NCBI GenBank assembly: GCA_019083985.1
Contig: JAHRCV010000002.1
Location: 372,001 to 436,000 of the forward strand
Origin: Rhizobiales bacterium TNE-4
GTDB lineage: Bacteria; Pseudomonadota; Alphaproteobacteria; Rhizobiales; Beijerinckiaceae
DNA length: 64,000 nt
Direction of reading: 5' to 3'
This document shows positions 26,647-35,797 of this stretch, piece after piece. Made by a program: the position numbers and the translations under genes. Numbering within the stretch: position 1 is the first letter of the stretch; every line of letters starts with the position of its first letter. The notes below the pieces were generated by a model. That model was not told where the DNA came from. It searched no databases and worked only from the letters and a program-made list of their open reading frames with translations.

Positions 26647-26790
26647 TTGGGGTACATCACAAAGTTCGCAAAACAATCCTCGTCATTGCGCTCGGCAGCG
26701 CGCGTGGCTATCCATCATAGAGCGCGCCCTGGCACTGCCATGGCTTGCCGCATCGGCCACCCTCCCCTCCCCCTTGCCACCCCGGCCCCT

Positions 26791-26837
26791 GCCCCCTAAA
26801 GCTCACGCCCGGTTGGACAACGCGTCTCGAAGGGGGC
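26791..26837 (+). promoter_or_regulatory. Inverted repeat that can mask the leuB ribosome binding site
   Basis: GCCCCCT at 26791-26797 is perfectly complementary to AGGGGGC at 26831-26837. The second arm contains the leuB Shine-Dalgarno sequence AGGGGG, eight bases before the ATG at 26845. The pairing would hide it. Regulation by this structure is inferred. Confidence 0.4.
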
Positions 26838-26844
26838 TTTTCTC

Positions 26845-27954
26845 ATGGCATTCAATCTTCTTCTTCTGCCCGGCGACGGCATCGGCCCCGAGGTCATGGG
26901 CGAGGTCAAAAAGCTCGTCGACTGGATGAACAAGACCGGCATGGTCAAATTTGAGACCGAGACCGACCTTGTCGGTGGCGCCGCCTTTGATGCCCATAAG
27001 GTCGCCGTCTCCGAAGACGCGATGAAAAAGGCGCTCTCGGCCGATGCCGTGCTGTTTGGCGCAGTCGGCGGCCCGAAATGGGATAACGTGCCGTACGACG
27101 CGCGCCCGGAAGCAGGCCTCCTACGCCTGCGCAAGGATTTGGGGCTCTTCGCCAATCTCCGCCCTGCCATCTGCTATCCGGCCTTGGCGGACGCTTCCTC
27201 GCTTAAGCGCGACCTCGTCGAAGGCCTCGACATTGTGATCGTGCGTGAACTGACCGGCGGTGTCTATTTCGGTGAGCCGAAGGAAATCGTCACGCTGGAG
27301 AATGGCGAAAAGCGCGCCGTCGATACGCAAGTTTACACCACCCACGAAATCGAGCGCATTGGCCGTGTCGCGTTCGAACTCGCACGCAAGCGCAACAATA
27401 AGGTCACCTCGTCCGAAAAGCGCAATGTGATGAAATCGGGCGTGTTGTGGAACCAAGTGATCTCCGCGCTGCATAAGCGTGAATATCCGGATGTGACGCT
27501 TGAACATCAGCTCGCCGACGCGCTGGGTATGCAGCTTGTGCGTTACCCGAAGCAATTCGACGTGATTGTCACCGACAATCTGTTCGGCGACATGCTGTCC
27601 GATGTGGCCGCCATGTTGACGGGTTCGCTGGGCATGCTGCCATCGGCGTCACTCGGTGCGGAAGATCCTTCAACGGGCAAGCGCAAAGCGCTCTATGAAC
27701 CCGTGCATGGTTCGGCACCCGACATTGCAGGCCGAGGCCTCGCTAACCCGATCGCTATGTTCGGTTCGTTTGCGATGGCGCTGCGCTATTCCTTCGGTCT
27801 CGGCAAAGAAGCAGACCTCGTCGAGAAGGCCATTTCGATGGCGCTCGATCAGGGCCTGCGGACAAAGGACATTGCAGCACCTGGACAGAACGCCGTCTCC
27901 ACCACCGAGATGGGCGACACGATTATCAAGACGGTGCAGAAGCTCGCGGGCTGA
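26845..27954 (+). CDS. leuB: 3-isopropylmalate dehydrogenase
   Basis: A 369-residue NAD-dependent enzyme of leucine synthesis, which oxidises and decarboxylates 3-isopropylmalate. Motifs are [15 protein letters not shown] at residues 5-19, LRPAICYP near 105, [15 protein letters not shown] near 132, the metal/substrate aspartates in [17 protein letters not shown] near 240, and the NAD-binding [20 protein letters not shown] near 288. The start is preceded by AGGGGG. leuC and leuD are not adjacent. Confidence 0.96.
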   Translation: MAFNLLLLPGDGIGPEVMGEVKKLVDWMNKTGMVKFETETDLVGGAAFDAHKVAVSEDAMKKALSADAVLFGAVGGPKWDNVPYDARPEAGLLRLRKDLGLFANLRPAICYPALADASSLKRDLVEGLDIVIVRELTGGVYFGEPKEIVTLENGEKRAVDTQVYTTHEIERIGRVAFELARKRNNKVTSSEKRNVMKSGVLWNQVISALHKREYPDVTLEHQLADALGMQLVRYPKQFDVIVTDNLFGDMLSDVAAMLTGSLGMLPSASLGAEDPSTGKRKALYEPVHGSAPDIAGRGLANPIAMFGSFAMALRYSFGLGKEADLVEKAISMALDQGLRTKDIAAPGQNAVSTTEMGDTIIKTVQKLAG

Positions 27955-27970
27955 GTCACTTAAAGCACGC

Positions 27971-28009
27971 TATGGCGAGGAGGGCGTAAGCCCAACGTGG
28001 CAATCCATC
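27971..28009 (+). repeat. Family-C dispersed repeat, copy 2
   Basis: TGGCGAGGAG, then GCGTAAGCCCAACGTGG, then CAATCCATCG, related to the block at 12801-12846. It lies between the leuB stop and the following minus-strand gene. Confidence 0.5.
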
Positions 28010-28082
28010 GATGAGCGCATGGCGCCGACGATGGAGCGCCACGCCGCCTCGCGGTGACGCAAACGCGGCTGACCGACGAGCC

Positions 28083-28838
28083 TTAATTCACAGCGACGCG
28101 ATTTTTCGTGCCGCCTGAAACCTTGCCATTGCGACAGGCCACATTGCGATAGACATCCGTGCCGCGAAAGAGATCGCGCACAACGCGATCTTCAATCGAT
28201 GGCTCGAGCCGATCGATGAAGCATGTGAGCTGTCGCGGATCGGGCTTTCTCTCCGCCGTACCGCAGACAAAACCAGTCAGGCGAATACCGCTTTCGCCTT
28301 CTGGCCCGCGAAAAGCGAAACAAGGGCGCGTGACGGACCCTGTCGCTAATTCCGCTTCCGCCATTTCGAAGGGGCCGAACTTCGTATCAAGCGAAGTGGG
28401 CGCTTCAGTTTTGATGACGGCCAAGCCGACTTGCGCTGCGCGCCGCGTCACATCGAGATAAAACGAACTGCCCGGCAAGGCCTCGCCATTGGCGCTGCGC
28501 GCAAGAACAAGGCGGGCATAAAGCGCATTTGATTGCGGTTGGCCGATGGCGATCATGTCTTCGCGCAAGCGCGTACGGGCATGGCGGCGCGCCTCATGGC
28601 TCCGCGCCAAACCTTTCCACTCAGGCATATCGATGGAAACGGGGATGGCGGGTTTCTCAACCGCTTGCCATTCTTCCGGCGCGGCGGGCGAACGCGCGCT
28701 GCCAGGCAAAGCGGATTGTTGTGCATCATGCCAAGGGAACAGGGCGACACCGAGAAAGATGAGGCCAATGGCACCAATCGTGCCCGCCCCCATGAAACCC
28801 ACAGCCCGCGGCCAATGGCCTGACGCCAACGCAACCAT
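28083..28838 (-). CDS. Unknown membrane-anchored periplasmic protein
   Basis: A 251-residue protein I do not recognise. One membrane helix at about residues 15-34 (GAGTIGAIGLIFLGVALFPW) is followed by a Pro/Ala linker and a domain of about 200 residues that should lie in the periplasm. Its C-terminal third has four cysteines (PCFAF, FVCGT, LTCFID, VACRNG), which suggests two disulfides. Similar proteins occur as hypotheticals in Hyphomicrobiales (family recollection). It is a single gene between leuB and a divergent GNAT gene. Confidence 0.72.
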   Translation of the reverse strand: MVALASGHWPRAVGFMGAGTIGAIGLIFLGVALFPWHDAQQSALPGSARSPAAPEEWQAVEKPAIPVSIDMPEWKGLARSHEARRHARTRLREDMIAIGQPQSNALYARLVLARSANGEALPGSSFYLDVTRRAAQVGLAVIKTEAPTSLDTKFGPFEMAEAELATGSVTRPCFAFRGPEGESGIRLTGFVCGTAERKPDPRQLTCFIDRLEPSIEDRVVRDLFRGTDVYRNVACRNGKVSGGTKNRVAVN

Positions 28839-28950
28839 ACAGAATCCCTCGCCCCCAAACCCAGCACGGTTTATTCAAAAGCGAAGGACGCCATTCCCGA
28901 AGCGGAAAGCCGAAACAGGCTGAATGGCTGGTTACGGATGAGGGTTAACA

Positions 28951-29439
28951 ATGTCCGAACAAATCCATGTCCGGCTCGCGACGGCCGCCGATGCGCCTGC
29001 CATTGGCGCCCTCATCCGGGAGATCGACGTGCATTATCGCGATGAGAGGGTGGCACCTTCGGTCGCGGCGGCGGCCATTATGGCGCGCGACACACTTGAG
29101 ACATGCGAGGGCACGCTTTTCGCGCTGGCCGAGATGGCCGGTGCGCCCGTGGGCCTTGCCGCCTTCGCCCTGCTCCGGCCCGGCCGCGATCTCAAAGGCG
29201 TGCTCTACGCCAAGGAGATCTTCGTGCACCGAGAGGCGCGCGGCCAAGGCGTGGGTGAAGCCCTTTTCGCGTTCCTCAAGGCTGAGGCGGTCAGGCGCGG
29301 CATTGGACGCATCGATCTGACCACGGACCCCGGCAATGACGGCGCCCAGCGCTTCTATGAACGGCTTGGCGGCGAGCGGACGGAAAAGGTCGCCTACCGT
29401 TTCTGGCTGGATCAGCCGAGCGCTCGAACCTTCGGCTAA
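28951..29439 (+). CDS. GNAT-family N-acetyltransferase
   Basis: A 162-residue acetyltransferase with a complete GNAT fold. The N-terminal strand is VRLATAADAPAIGALI at residues 7-22, the acetyl-CoA loop is VHREARGQGVGEALFAFL at about 92-109 (motif RGQGVG), and DLTTDPGNDGAQRFYERLGG follows near 125. The acceptor is unknown. The ATG at 28951 is preceded by GAGGGTTAACA. It is divergent from the cysteine-rich anchored protein and upstream of asd. Confidence 0.88.
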   Translation: MSEQIHVRLATAADAPAIGALIREIDVHYRDERVAPSVAAAAIMARDTLETCEGTLFALAEMAGAPVGLAAFALLRPGRDLKGVLYAKEIFVHREARGQGVGEALFAFLKAEAVRRGIGRIDLTTDPGNDGAQRFYERLGGERTEKVAYRFWLDQPSARTFG

Positions 29440-29578
29440 AATAGCGCAAAAAGGCCAGTTTTAGCCCTGTTTCGATTGACTTTCGGGGCTTCTGCGTGTT
29501 TCTGCCCCAAGTCTACCGGGCCCTTTGCCACAGGTAGACGTCACCCGGGCCAATCCCCGGGTCTTTCGGAGACAGATG

Positions 29579-30625
29579 ATGGGCTTCAAGGTCGCAATCG
29601 TCGGCGCCACAGGCAATGTGGGCCGTGAACTTCTTTCCATCCTCGACGAACGGGCTTTCCCGGTCGACGAGGTCGTCGCGCTCGCCTCCTCGCGCAGCCT
29701 CGGCACGGAAGTTTCGTTCGGCGACAAAACGCTCAAATGCAAAGCGCTCGAGCATTATGACTTTTCCGACACTGATATCTGCCTGATGTCGGCAGGCTCG
29801 AGCGTGTCGAAGGAATGGGCGCCGAAGATTGGCGCGCAAGGCTGCATCGTGATCGATAATTCGTCTTGCTGGCGCTATGACGAGCGCGTGCCGCTCGTGG
29901 TGCCGGAAGTGAATGCGCATGTGCTCGCCGATTTTATGGCCGATAAGAAGCGCATGAACATCATCGCCAACCCGAATTGCTCGACGGCGCAGCTCGTCGT
30001 GGCTCTCAAGCCGCTGCACGACAAGGCAACGATTAAGCGCGTCGTTGTCTCGACCTATCAATCGGTGTCGGGTGCCGGCAAGGAAGCGATGGACGAACTC
30101 TTCTCGCAAACGCGCGCCGTGTTCACCACGGGCGAAGCGGAAAGCAAGAAATTCCCCAAGCGCATCGCCTTCAACCTCATTCCGCAGATCGACGTCTTCA
30201 TGGAAGACGGCTTCACCAAGGAAGAATGGAAGATGACGGTCGAGACGAAGAAGATTCTCGACCCGAAAATCAAGCTGACCGCCACATGCGTGCGCGTGCC
30301 GGTGTTCATCTCCCACTCGGAAGCGGTGAATGTGGAATTCGCCAATCCGATCACGGCCGATGAAGCACGCGACATTCTGCGCGCGGCGCCGGGTTGCCTC
30401 GTCATCGATAAGCGCGAGCCGGGTGGCTACATCACCCCGCACGAAGCGGCCGGTGAAGATGCGACCTATATTTCGCGCATCCGCGAAGACAACACGGTTG
30501 AGAACGGCATCGCCTTCTGGTGCGTATCGGACAATCTGCGCAAGGGCGCAGCGCTCAATGCGATCCAGATTGCTGAGGCGCTGATCAATCGCAAGCTTCT
30601 GCAGCCAAAGAAAAAGGCGGCCTAA
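29579..30625 (+). CDS. asd: Aspartate-semialdehyde dehydrogenase
   Basis: A 348-residue Asd that reduces aspartyl phosphate to the semialdehyde for lysine, threonine, methionine and diaminopimelate synthesis. The NADP loop is VAIVGATGNVGREL at residues 5-18, the catalytic cysteine is in NPNCSTAQLV near 132, and VVSTYQSVSGAGKEAMDEL follows near 157. ATGs at 29576 and 29579 are both possible; the second gives better spacing to GGAGAC at 29568. The substrate supplier lysC is in this window at 45.6-46.9 kb, but not in the same operon. Confidence 0.95.
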   Translation: MGFKVAIVGATGNVGRELLSILDERAFPVDEVVALASSRSLGTEVSFGDKTLKCKALEHYDFSDTDICLMSAGSSVSKEWAPKIGAQGCIVIDNSSCWRYDERVPLVVPEVNAHVLADFMADKKRMNIIANPNCSTAQLVVALKPLHDKATIKRVVVSTYQSVSGAGKEAMDELFSQTRAVFTTGEAESKKFPKRIAFNLIPQIDVFMEDGFTKEEWKMTVETKKILDPKIKLTATCVRVPVFISHSEAVNVEFANPITADEARDILRAAPGCLVIDKREPGGYITPHEAAGEDATYISRIREDNTVENGIAFWCVSDNLRKGAALNAIQIAEALINRKLLQPKKKAA

Positions 30626-30650
30626 GCCGCCCTTCATCGTCCTACGATCA

Positions 30651-30680
30651 AGCCGCAGGGTTAGCCCTGCGGCTTTTTTT
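30651..30680 (+). terminator. Terminator after asd
   Basis: Hairpin AGCCGCAGGG-TTAG-CCCTGCGGCT followed by TTTTTT, 25 bases after the asd stop. It could also serve the opposing gene that ends at 30691, although the T run favours the plus strand. Confidence 0.9.
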
Positions 30681-30690
30681 ATGGCGTCCC

Positions 30691-30972
30691 CTAAGCAGCC
30701 ATCCGCTCGGCTGTCGCTTTGATGAGATAACCGTCAGGTGATGAGCGCGTGATGACGCCGTCGACCTCGCCGCCTTCAAAAACGATTTTGGCACTCACGC
30801 CATCGCGCACCAGAACGAATTGCGATGCCTCGCGGAATAAAACGACGCCCTCACCGATCTTCATGATCATGCCGGGCAAGGCGATATCATCCGGCAAATG
30901 CAGCCATGCAGCGACGCGACAATCATCAACGGCTTTGGAACGTTTGAACAGTTTCAGAATATCGAGGGCCAT
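30691..30972 (-). CDS. Small unknown protein, last gene of the stator operon
   Basis: A 93-residue protein: a basic amphipathic start (MALDILKLFKRSKA), then alternating hydrophobic residues typical of a small beta-barrel (ALPGMIMKIGEGVVLFREAS, then KIVFEGGEVDGVITRSSPDG). The size and pattern recall PilZ-like barrels, but the RxxxR and DxSxxG c-di-GMP motifs are not present, so I leave it unassigned. It begins 17 bases after the MotA-like gene and ends beside the asd terminator, so it is probably the third gene of the motB-like/motA-like transcript. Confidence 0.65.
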   Translation of the reverse strand: MALDILKLFKRSKAVDDCRVAAWLHLPDDIALPGMIMKIGEGVVLFREASQFVLVRDGVSAKIVFEGGEVDGVITRSSPDGYLIKATAERMAA

Positions 30973-30989
30973 ATCTATCTCCGTCGCTG

Positions 30990-32654
30990 TCAGCCTGCAT
31001 CACGCGTACGCGCCTCGTGCGACGCATTGTGCGGTTGCTGGGTTTGGGCCTGACGCATCAAGCCAGCATAAAGATCAAGCGTATGCCGGAACGATTGGGC
31101 GACATCGCTGAGCCCATGCGCCAGAGATGATTCCAACATGCGCGTCATTTCACGGATTTCTGTAATCGCACCGGCCTCATCCGCGGACGCACGCGTTGTC
31201 ACGGCTGTTTGCACGGCAGCCTGTGTGGCATCTTCAAGACGACGTGCGATATCAGCAAAGCCCTCGACGAGCACACCGCGTAGCGAGCTGCCGATCAATG
31301 TCGGATCGGGTGCCATAGCAATTTGCGCTTCCATGCGGCGCAACCCGGCGACAAGATCGGCTTGACGCCCTGCCATATCAGCCGCGAACGCATCGCGCGC
31401 ACGCTTCGCATCCTGCAAGCTTGCATCAAATTGCACATGGCTCTGACGCTGGGCTTCGGACAATTCACCAAAGCGCCGCTCGGTAACTTCAAAGCGCGCA
31501 TCAAATGAAGCCCGGAGACCTTCCAGCTGGCTCTGTACGGCACCGGTTTCGGCTTTCTGCTCGCCCGCGATCTGACGCAGGCTGGCAAAACCATCTTCTG
31601 TAAAAGCGCGCAACACCGCCTGATCCTGCGCTACGCTTTGGCGCAGACGTCCCATTTCATCGGCCATAAGATCGGTTCGCCGCAAAACCTCTTGCAGAGC
31701 GCCATGATTGATGGCGACGGCTTCAAACCGCTCAGCGAGACGTTCCAATTCGCGCGCTTGAGCCAATTGCGCATCAGCCGCACGGGCCAAAGCAGGTGCC
31801 AAAACATCTGGAGCGGCAACCTGCACGGCCGGGGCCGTTGGCAATGGAGCACTCGCATTGCTGCGGTCCCGCCCTTCACCCTGACGCGTCTGCTCGAGCT
31901 GACTGACGCTTGTCAGCCATGACTCGAACTGCTCCTTGACACTGTAATTGGCGCTGTTGGCGAAGCGGCCGATAAGACCGAGCACCAAGGATGCAAACAA
32001 GCCAAAGAGAGACGCAGAGAACCCCTGCGCCATACCCGTTAATGGTGCTTGCAATGCTTTGATCAGGTTTTGAATGGATTCGGGCGATGCATTGGCTCCA
32101 GCCAAGGAACCAATGATGCCGCCAACGGAGTGCACCATTTCCATGAGGCCGACGAATGTGCCGATCAGCCCCAAAAAGATCGCCAAGCCTGCCACATAGC
32201 CAATAAGCCCGCGCTCTCGCGCCATTTTATGCTCGACCGTGGCCAACAGCATCTGCACCGTATCGAGACGGAAGCGCAGTGAACGACCGCGCCAGAATTC
32301 ATCCATCAAGATGTCGAACGCCGGCCCAAGCAAAACGGGACGCTTGATCACAATTCCTTTTTGCAGGCAGCGTTGGCGACGTGCCGCGAGCACCTCATCG
32401 TCGACGACGCCGGAATGCGTATCTTTGAACGATTCCGTGATTAACCGCAGGATCGCCGTTTCGTTACGAAGTGAAAGAAGCGATTTCCAGACGATCAAAT
32501 TGCCAATCAAAAAGGTTGCGATGATCGTGCCGTTCAAGACAGGCAGAGACAGGATGCCGCTATGAACGAAATGCCACTCATAGGCGATGACACCCGTCAT
32601 GAGGGCATAAACGAACAGAACCTTGAATTTCTGCAGAGTGATTTCGCGATTCAT
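30990..32654 (-). CDS. MotA/TolQ/ExbB-family stator protein with long coiled tail
   Basis: A 554-residue protein. Four membrane helices fit the MotA plan: two near residues 10-55, then GYVAGLAIFLGLIGTFVGLM near 153 and GFSASLFGLFASLVLGLIGRF near 205. From about 240 to the end it is a soluble, Gln/Ala/Glu/Arg-rich tail with heptad-like pattern (LAQARELERLAERFEA, then RRLEDATQAAVQTAV), far longer than in TolQ or ExbB. This plan, channel plus long cytoplasmic tail, is known from ZorA of Zorya defence, but no ZorC/D/E gene is present. I chose the ATG at 32654; a TTG at 32681 directly after the upstream stop is possible. Confidence 0.8.
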   Translation of the reverse strand: MNREITLQKFKVLFVYALMTGVIAYEWHFVHSGILSLPVLNGTIIATFLIGNLIVWKSLLSLRNETAILRLITESFKDTHSGVVDDEVLAARRQRCLQKGIVIKRPVLLGPAFDILMDEFWRGRSLRFRLDTVQMLLATVEHKMARERGLIGYVAGLAIFLGLIGTFVGLMEMVHSVGGIIGSLAGANASPESIQNLIKALQAPLTGMAQGFSASLFGLFASLVLGLIGRFANSANYSVKEQFESWLTSVSQLEQTRQGEGRDRSNASAPLPTAPAVQVAAPDVLAPALARAADAQLAQARELERLAERFEAVAINHGALQEVLRRTDLMADEMGRLRQSVAQDQAVLRAFTEDGFASLRQIAGEQKAETGAVQSQLEGLRASFDARFEVTERRFGELSEAQRQSHVQFDASLQDAKRARDAFAADMAGRQADLVAGLRRMEAQIAMAPDPTLIGSSLRGVLVEGFADIARRLEDATQAAVQTAVTTRASADEAGAITEIREMTRMLESSLAHGLSDVAQSFRHTLDLYAGLMRQAQTQQPHNASHEARTRDAG

Positions 32655-32681
32655 GGCGGTCTCGAAAAAAGAATGTCGCAA

Positions 32682-33404
32682 TTAGGGTTGTTTACGCACG
32701 CCAAGAACACGCACGACGGATCGGTTGGCAATATCGGCACTATCGTCAATCTGCGCCTGCACCTGTGCAGGCTTGAGCCCGGCTTTAATCATTTCCTGCC
32801 GGATCAACATGGCACGGTAATAGGCAAGACGGCGCGCTTCCGAGATCGTGCCACCATTCTCAACCGCAAAAGCACGGATGATAAACTCGGCATCTCGCGA
32901 TTTGTTCGCAAAATTGGTAATTTCCCGGCGTACAGCATCATCAAAACTGGCAGCATTCGGTTGGAAGACAATGGTCAGTGCCACTTCACTCGCACCGGCC
33001 GCCGCACCACTGGCCAGCGGCTTAAGATCAGCAGGCGCTTGCGAGATATGCTTCTCTCCGGGAAGCGATAGAACTGTCTCGCGCTGCGAGCGTTCTTCCA
33101 GTGGCTTTTCGGTGACGATGTCTTGCGCCTTGCGCTTTTGCCCGTCGATATCATTGCGCTGCGAGACAATGGCGGCCACGATCCGCTTCGCCAATTCCTC
33201 TGAAAAGTCCGTCGGCTTCGTCTCGACATCCACTGCCTTCGCGACATCGGCAAGCAACGCTTTGGACACGTTTTGTGAAAGGCTGAACACGGTGATGCCG
33301 AGGATCATCATGATGAAGGTCAGCACCATCACCATGGTCGTCAAAGCATCGACGAAACCCGGCCAATAGTTTTCGTCTTCGCCTTCCTGCGCCGCACCCG
33401 CCAT
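32682..33404 (-). CDS. MotB-like stator partner with degenerate OmpA-type domain
   Basis: A 240-residue protein with one membrane helix near its start: WPGFVDALTTMVMVLTFIMM at about residues 14-33. It aligns with the MotB channel helix, including the aspartate and the following T-x-M. A helical linker follows, then a C-terminal domain (about 135-235) shaped like OmpA/MotB (EFIIRAFAVENGGTISEARR, then YYRAMLIRQEMIKAGL). The usual peptidoglycan-contact residues (TD after the GH strand, NxxLSxxRA) are not recognisable. It lies directly before the tailed MotA-like gene, so the two should form one ion-driven complex. Confidence 0.8.
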   Translation of the reverse strand: MAGAAQEGEDENYWPGFVDALTTMVMVLTFIMMILGITVFSLSQNVSKALLADVAKAVDVETKPTDFSEELAKRIVAAIVSQRNDIDGQKRKAQDIVTEKPLEERSQRETVLSLPGEKHISQAPADLKPLASGAAAGASEVALTIVFQPNAASFDDAVRREITNFANKSRDAEFIIRAFAVENGGTISEARRLAYYRAMLIRQEMIKAGLKPAQVQAQIDDSADIANRSVVRVLGVRKQP

Positions 33405-33464
33405 GGAATGACACCTCTCCTGACACTGAACTGCAATCTAGGCTGTGACCTCTTGTGATTCAGT

Positions 33465-33472
33465 TAACGTTA
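33465..33472. promoter_or_regulatory. Palindrome TAACGTTA before the MotB-like gene
   Basis: An 8-base palindrome in the 76-base gap between the ABC transporter stop and the MotB-like start. The same 8-mer occurs at 35798-35805 in the divergent promoter of the secretion genes. It is proposed as a shared operator; the protein is unknown. Confidence 0.4.
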
Positions 33473-33480
33473 GGGAAGGC

Positions 33481-35730
33481 TTAGGCCGCAGGCTGGCTGA
33501 GTTTTCGCAACACCTCATCGCGCGGGCCATCGGCAAGGATACGGCCTTGGTCCATCACAATGATGCGATCAACGAGCGAGAGAAGCGGCACACGATGGGT
33601 CGAGAGGATCATCGTGCGCCCCTCAAGCCAAGTTCGCATCTGTTTGATGACATGTGCTTCAAGCGCGTTATCCATCGCTGCGGTTGGTTCATCGAGCAGC
33701 ACAATCCGCGGATCGCCAAGGATAAGGCGCGCCAAAGCGATGGATTGTCGTTCACCGCCAGACAAAGCCTGTCCATCGGCACCCGCAGGCATCTGCAATC
33801 CTTGCGGATGCCGCTTGATGAAATCGGCTGCACCGCTCATCGCAAGTGCTTCCGCGACGCGATCAGGATCGGGCTCATCAAAACCTAAGCCGAGATGAGA
33901 GGCGGGCGAGCCACCAAAAATCTGCGTGTCCTGCCTTAGAAACCCAACCGAGCGGCGCAGGATATGAGGATCATATTGCTGAACATCATGCCCATCGATG
34001 CTAACGGCACCTTCGCTTGCATCGGCCAAGCGTGCGATCAAACGCATCAGGGATGTCTTGCCGCATCCTATCCGGCCGACGAGACCAACTTTCTCACCAG
34101 GCTTGATGTGAAAGGAGACAGCGTCGAGCGCTTTGCGTGAAGCGCCGGGGTAAACCAGCGACACACCATGGAGCGTGATCTCGCCGCGCAAGAGCCTCTG
34201 CGCCAGGGAACTGTCGCTGCCACGTTCTGGTGCCTTTGCCATCACATGATCGATCCGCTCGATACCGCGCCGCAATTGCCACAGACGATGAAAGAAGCCG
34301 ATCATCTGACTGAGGGGCGGCATGACACGGCTCACGATCATGGAGGCGGCCGACATCGCGCCCACTGTCATCGCACCCGCACCGATGGCTATTACACTGA
34401 AGACCATCGCCAGCACCGTCATGATCTGTGCAATGGTGATCGCCGCCTGATTGGCTAATGCCCCGAAATGGCGCTCGCGATGCCCCGCATAGGCGGCACT
34501 GTCAGCAATCGCCTGAAACCGATGCGCGAGTTGGCGCTCACCATGATGAGCCTTGATCGTCTCAAGCGCAGCAACGGTTGAAATAATCAAGGAGGACTGC
34601 GTCCGTTGCAATTTCTGACTTTTTTCTCCTTCGCGCTCAGCCAGAAAATGGCTGATGCCATATGTGATCGCCAACATGACAAAGCCGATGAGCGGCACGA
34701 GACCGACATAGCCGCCAATGATTGTGAGAAAAATGCAGATCGCGATAACGAACAAAATATCGATGGCTAGAGATACAAACAAAGCCGGCAAAATTTGACA
34801 GAAAGCCTCAAGATCGCGCAACGCCATCAGGAGAGAGGCCGGATCGCGCGGCGCATCGGCCATACGCATTTCGAGCAAGCGCTTGAGAACCCGCGACGTG
34901 AAATCAACCTGCACACGTAAAGCCAGCGCGTCTGACAATTTCGTTCGGACGGCACGGAGGCCGAAATCCGTAATCAAAGCCAACATTACACCGATAGAGA
35001 GAGCAACCATGGTCTCGCTGGCATTGTGTGGCACCACCTTGTCGTAAACGGCCATGGAGAAAATCGGCAAGGCGACGAAGAGTAAATTGCCAATGAGGCC
35101 CGCAGCCGCCAACGCGCCGAGCAATCGCCCCTGCCCGACCACCATCTCCGCAATCAATGCACGAACCGTCGGTGAACGCCGCAAGCTGAACGGGATGGGC
35201 CGAACGATATCATCAGGCGGCGCAACATCGCTGTCTTCAGCCCTCTCCGCTGGCGGCGTAGAAGACGCTCTCCCGCGCAGCCCCGACGCCTCTTGCTTGT
35301 TAGCGGCGCGCTCAGACACCGCGTCGGCGTTTTCTGTGGCCTGCGTGTTCCTGTTGGCTTCAGCGCGCGCAAAAAAGATCGTGCCGGTTTCCACTTGTTG
35401 GAGCACGGCCTCCGACACGGTGTAACGTGCACCCTGCCCATGGCAGAGATAGGTGCGCTCGGGCGTGCGCGCGAGGATCAAACGGCTCGATCCACCCCGC
35501 TCAAGCAGCACCACCGGAAACGCATCATCCGCGACATCGGCGAGCGCCATTTTGCGAAAGCCAAGCGCCAGCCCCTGCCGCGCGGCGGCTTCCGCGAGCT
35601 TCCTTTCAACGTCTGATGTTTCCCCACCCCGATCGCGTTCTTGAAACCATGCCGCCATCAATTCACGTAAATTGGCGAGGAGATGCCCGGACGATGCCGT
35701 CTCGCGCGATGTCTGACTGTCTGCGTCCAT
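33481..35730 (-). CDS. Type I secretion ABC transporter (LapB-like)
   Basis: A 749-residue type I secretion permease/ATPase. The N-terminal region (to about 150) resembles the inactive C39-like domain of LapB-type exporters, with no catalytic Cys-His pair seen. Six membrane helices lie at about 190-430 and an ABC ATPase domain follows: Walker A GRIGCGKTSLMRL near 545, signature LSGGERQSIALAR near 650, Walker B RIVLLDEP and the H-loop STHR. Such proteins export large adhesins or RTX proteins. I chose the ATG at 35730. It is divergent from its HlyD partner. No adhesin or TolC gene is in the window. Confidence 0.88.
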   Translation of the reverse strand: MDADSQTSRETASSGHLLANLRELMAAWFQERDRGGETSDVERKLAEAAARQGLALGFRKMALADVADDAFPVVLLERGGSSRLILARTPERTYLCHGQGARYTVSEAVLQQVETGTIFFARAEANRNTQATENADAVSERAANKQEASGLRGRASSTPPAERAEDSDVAPPDDIVRPIPFSLRRSPTVRALIAEMVVGQGRLLGALAAAGLIGNLLFVALPIFSMAVYDKVVPHNASETMVALSIGVMLALITDFGLRAVRTKLSDALALRVQVDFTSRVLKRLLEMRMADAPRDPASLLMALRDLEAFCQILPALFVSLAIDILFVIAICIFLTIIGGYVGLVPLIGFVMLAITYGISHFLAEREGEKSQKLQRTQSSLIISTVAALETIKAHHGERQLAHRFQAIADSAAYAGHRERHFGALANQAAITIAQIMTVLAMVFSVIAIGAGAMTVGAMSAASMIVSRVMPPLSQMIGFFHRLWQLRRGIERIDHVMAKAPERGSDSSLAQRLLRGEITLHGVSLVYPGASRKALDAVSFHIKPGEKVGLVGRIGCGKTSLMRLIARLADASEGAVSIDGHDVQQYDPHILRRSVGFLRQDTQIFGGSPASHLGLGFDEPDPDRVAEALAMSGAADFIKRHPQGLQMPAGADGQALSGGERQSIALARLILGDPRIVLLDEPTAAMDNALEAHVIKQMRTWLEGRTMILSTHRVPLLSLVDRIIVMDQGRILADGPRDEVLRKLSQPAA

Positions 35731-35797
35731 GCCGGTCCCCGGTCCTCTCGCCGGTTGACGCAACACCACGGCTCAACTCTCTCTCGCATGCAGCGCT

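Larger units (their letters stand above)
26322..26844. other. 523-base intergenic region before leuB
   Basis: Bases 26322-26521 contain no convincing gene; a short frame with many Lys/Arg/Thr codons is not coding-like. Then come a composite repeat (26522-26646), a family-C-like fragment (CCTCGTCATTGCGC at about 26682), and a very C-rich tract (about 26757-26797) that runs into an inverted repeat enclosing the leuB Shine-Dalgarno region. Confidence 0.65.

Noticed and set aside
29513-30637. 374-residue open frame opposite asd
   Set aside because: It is fully antisense to a clear asd gene, His/Arg-rich and without a family.
30990-33404. Zorya anti-phage system
   Set aside because: ZorA/ZorB-like layout is present, but no ZorC, ZorD or ZorE gene is found; the neighbours are secretion genes instead.
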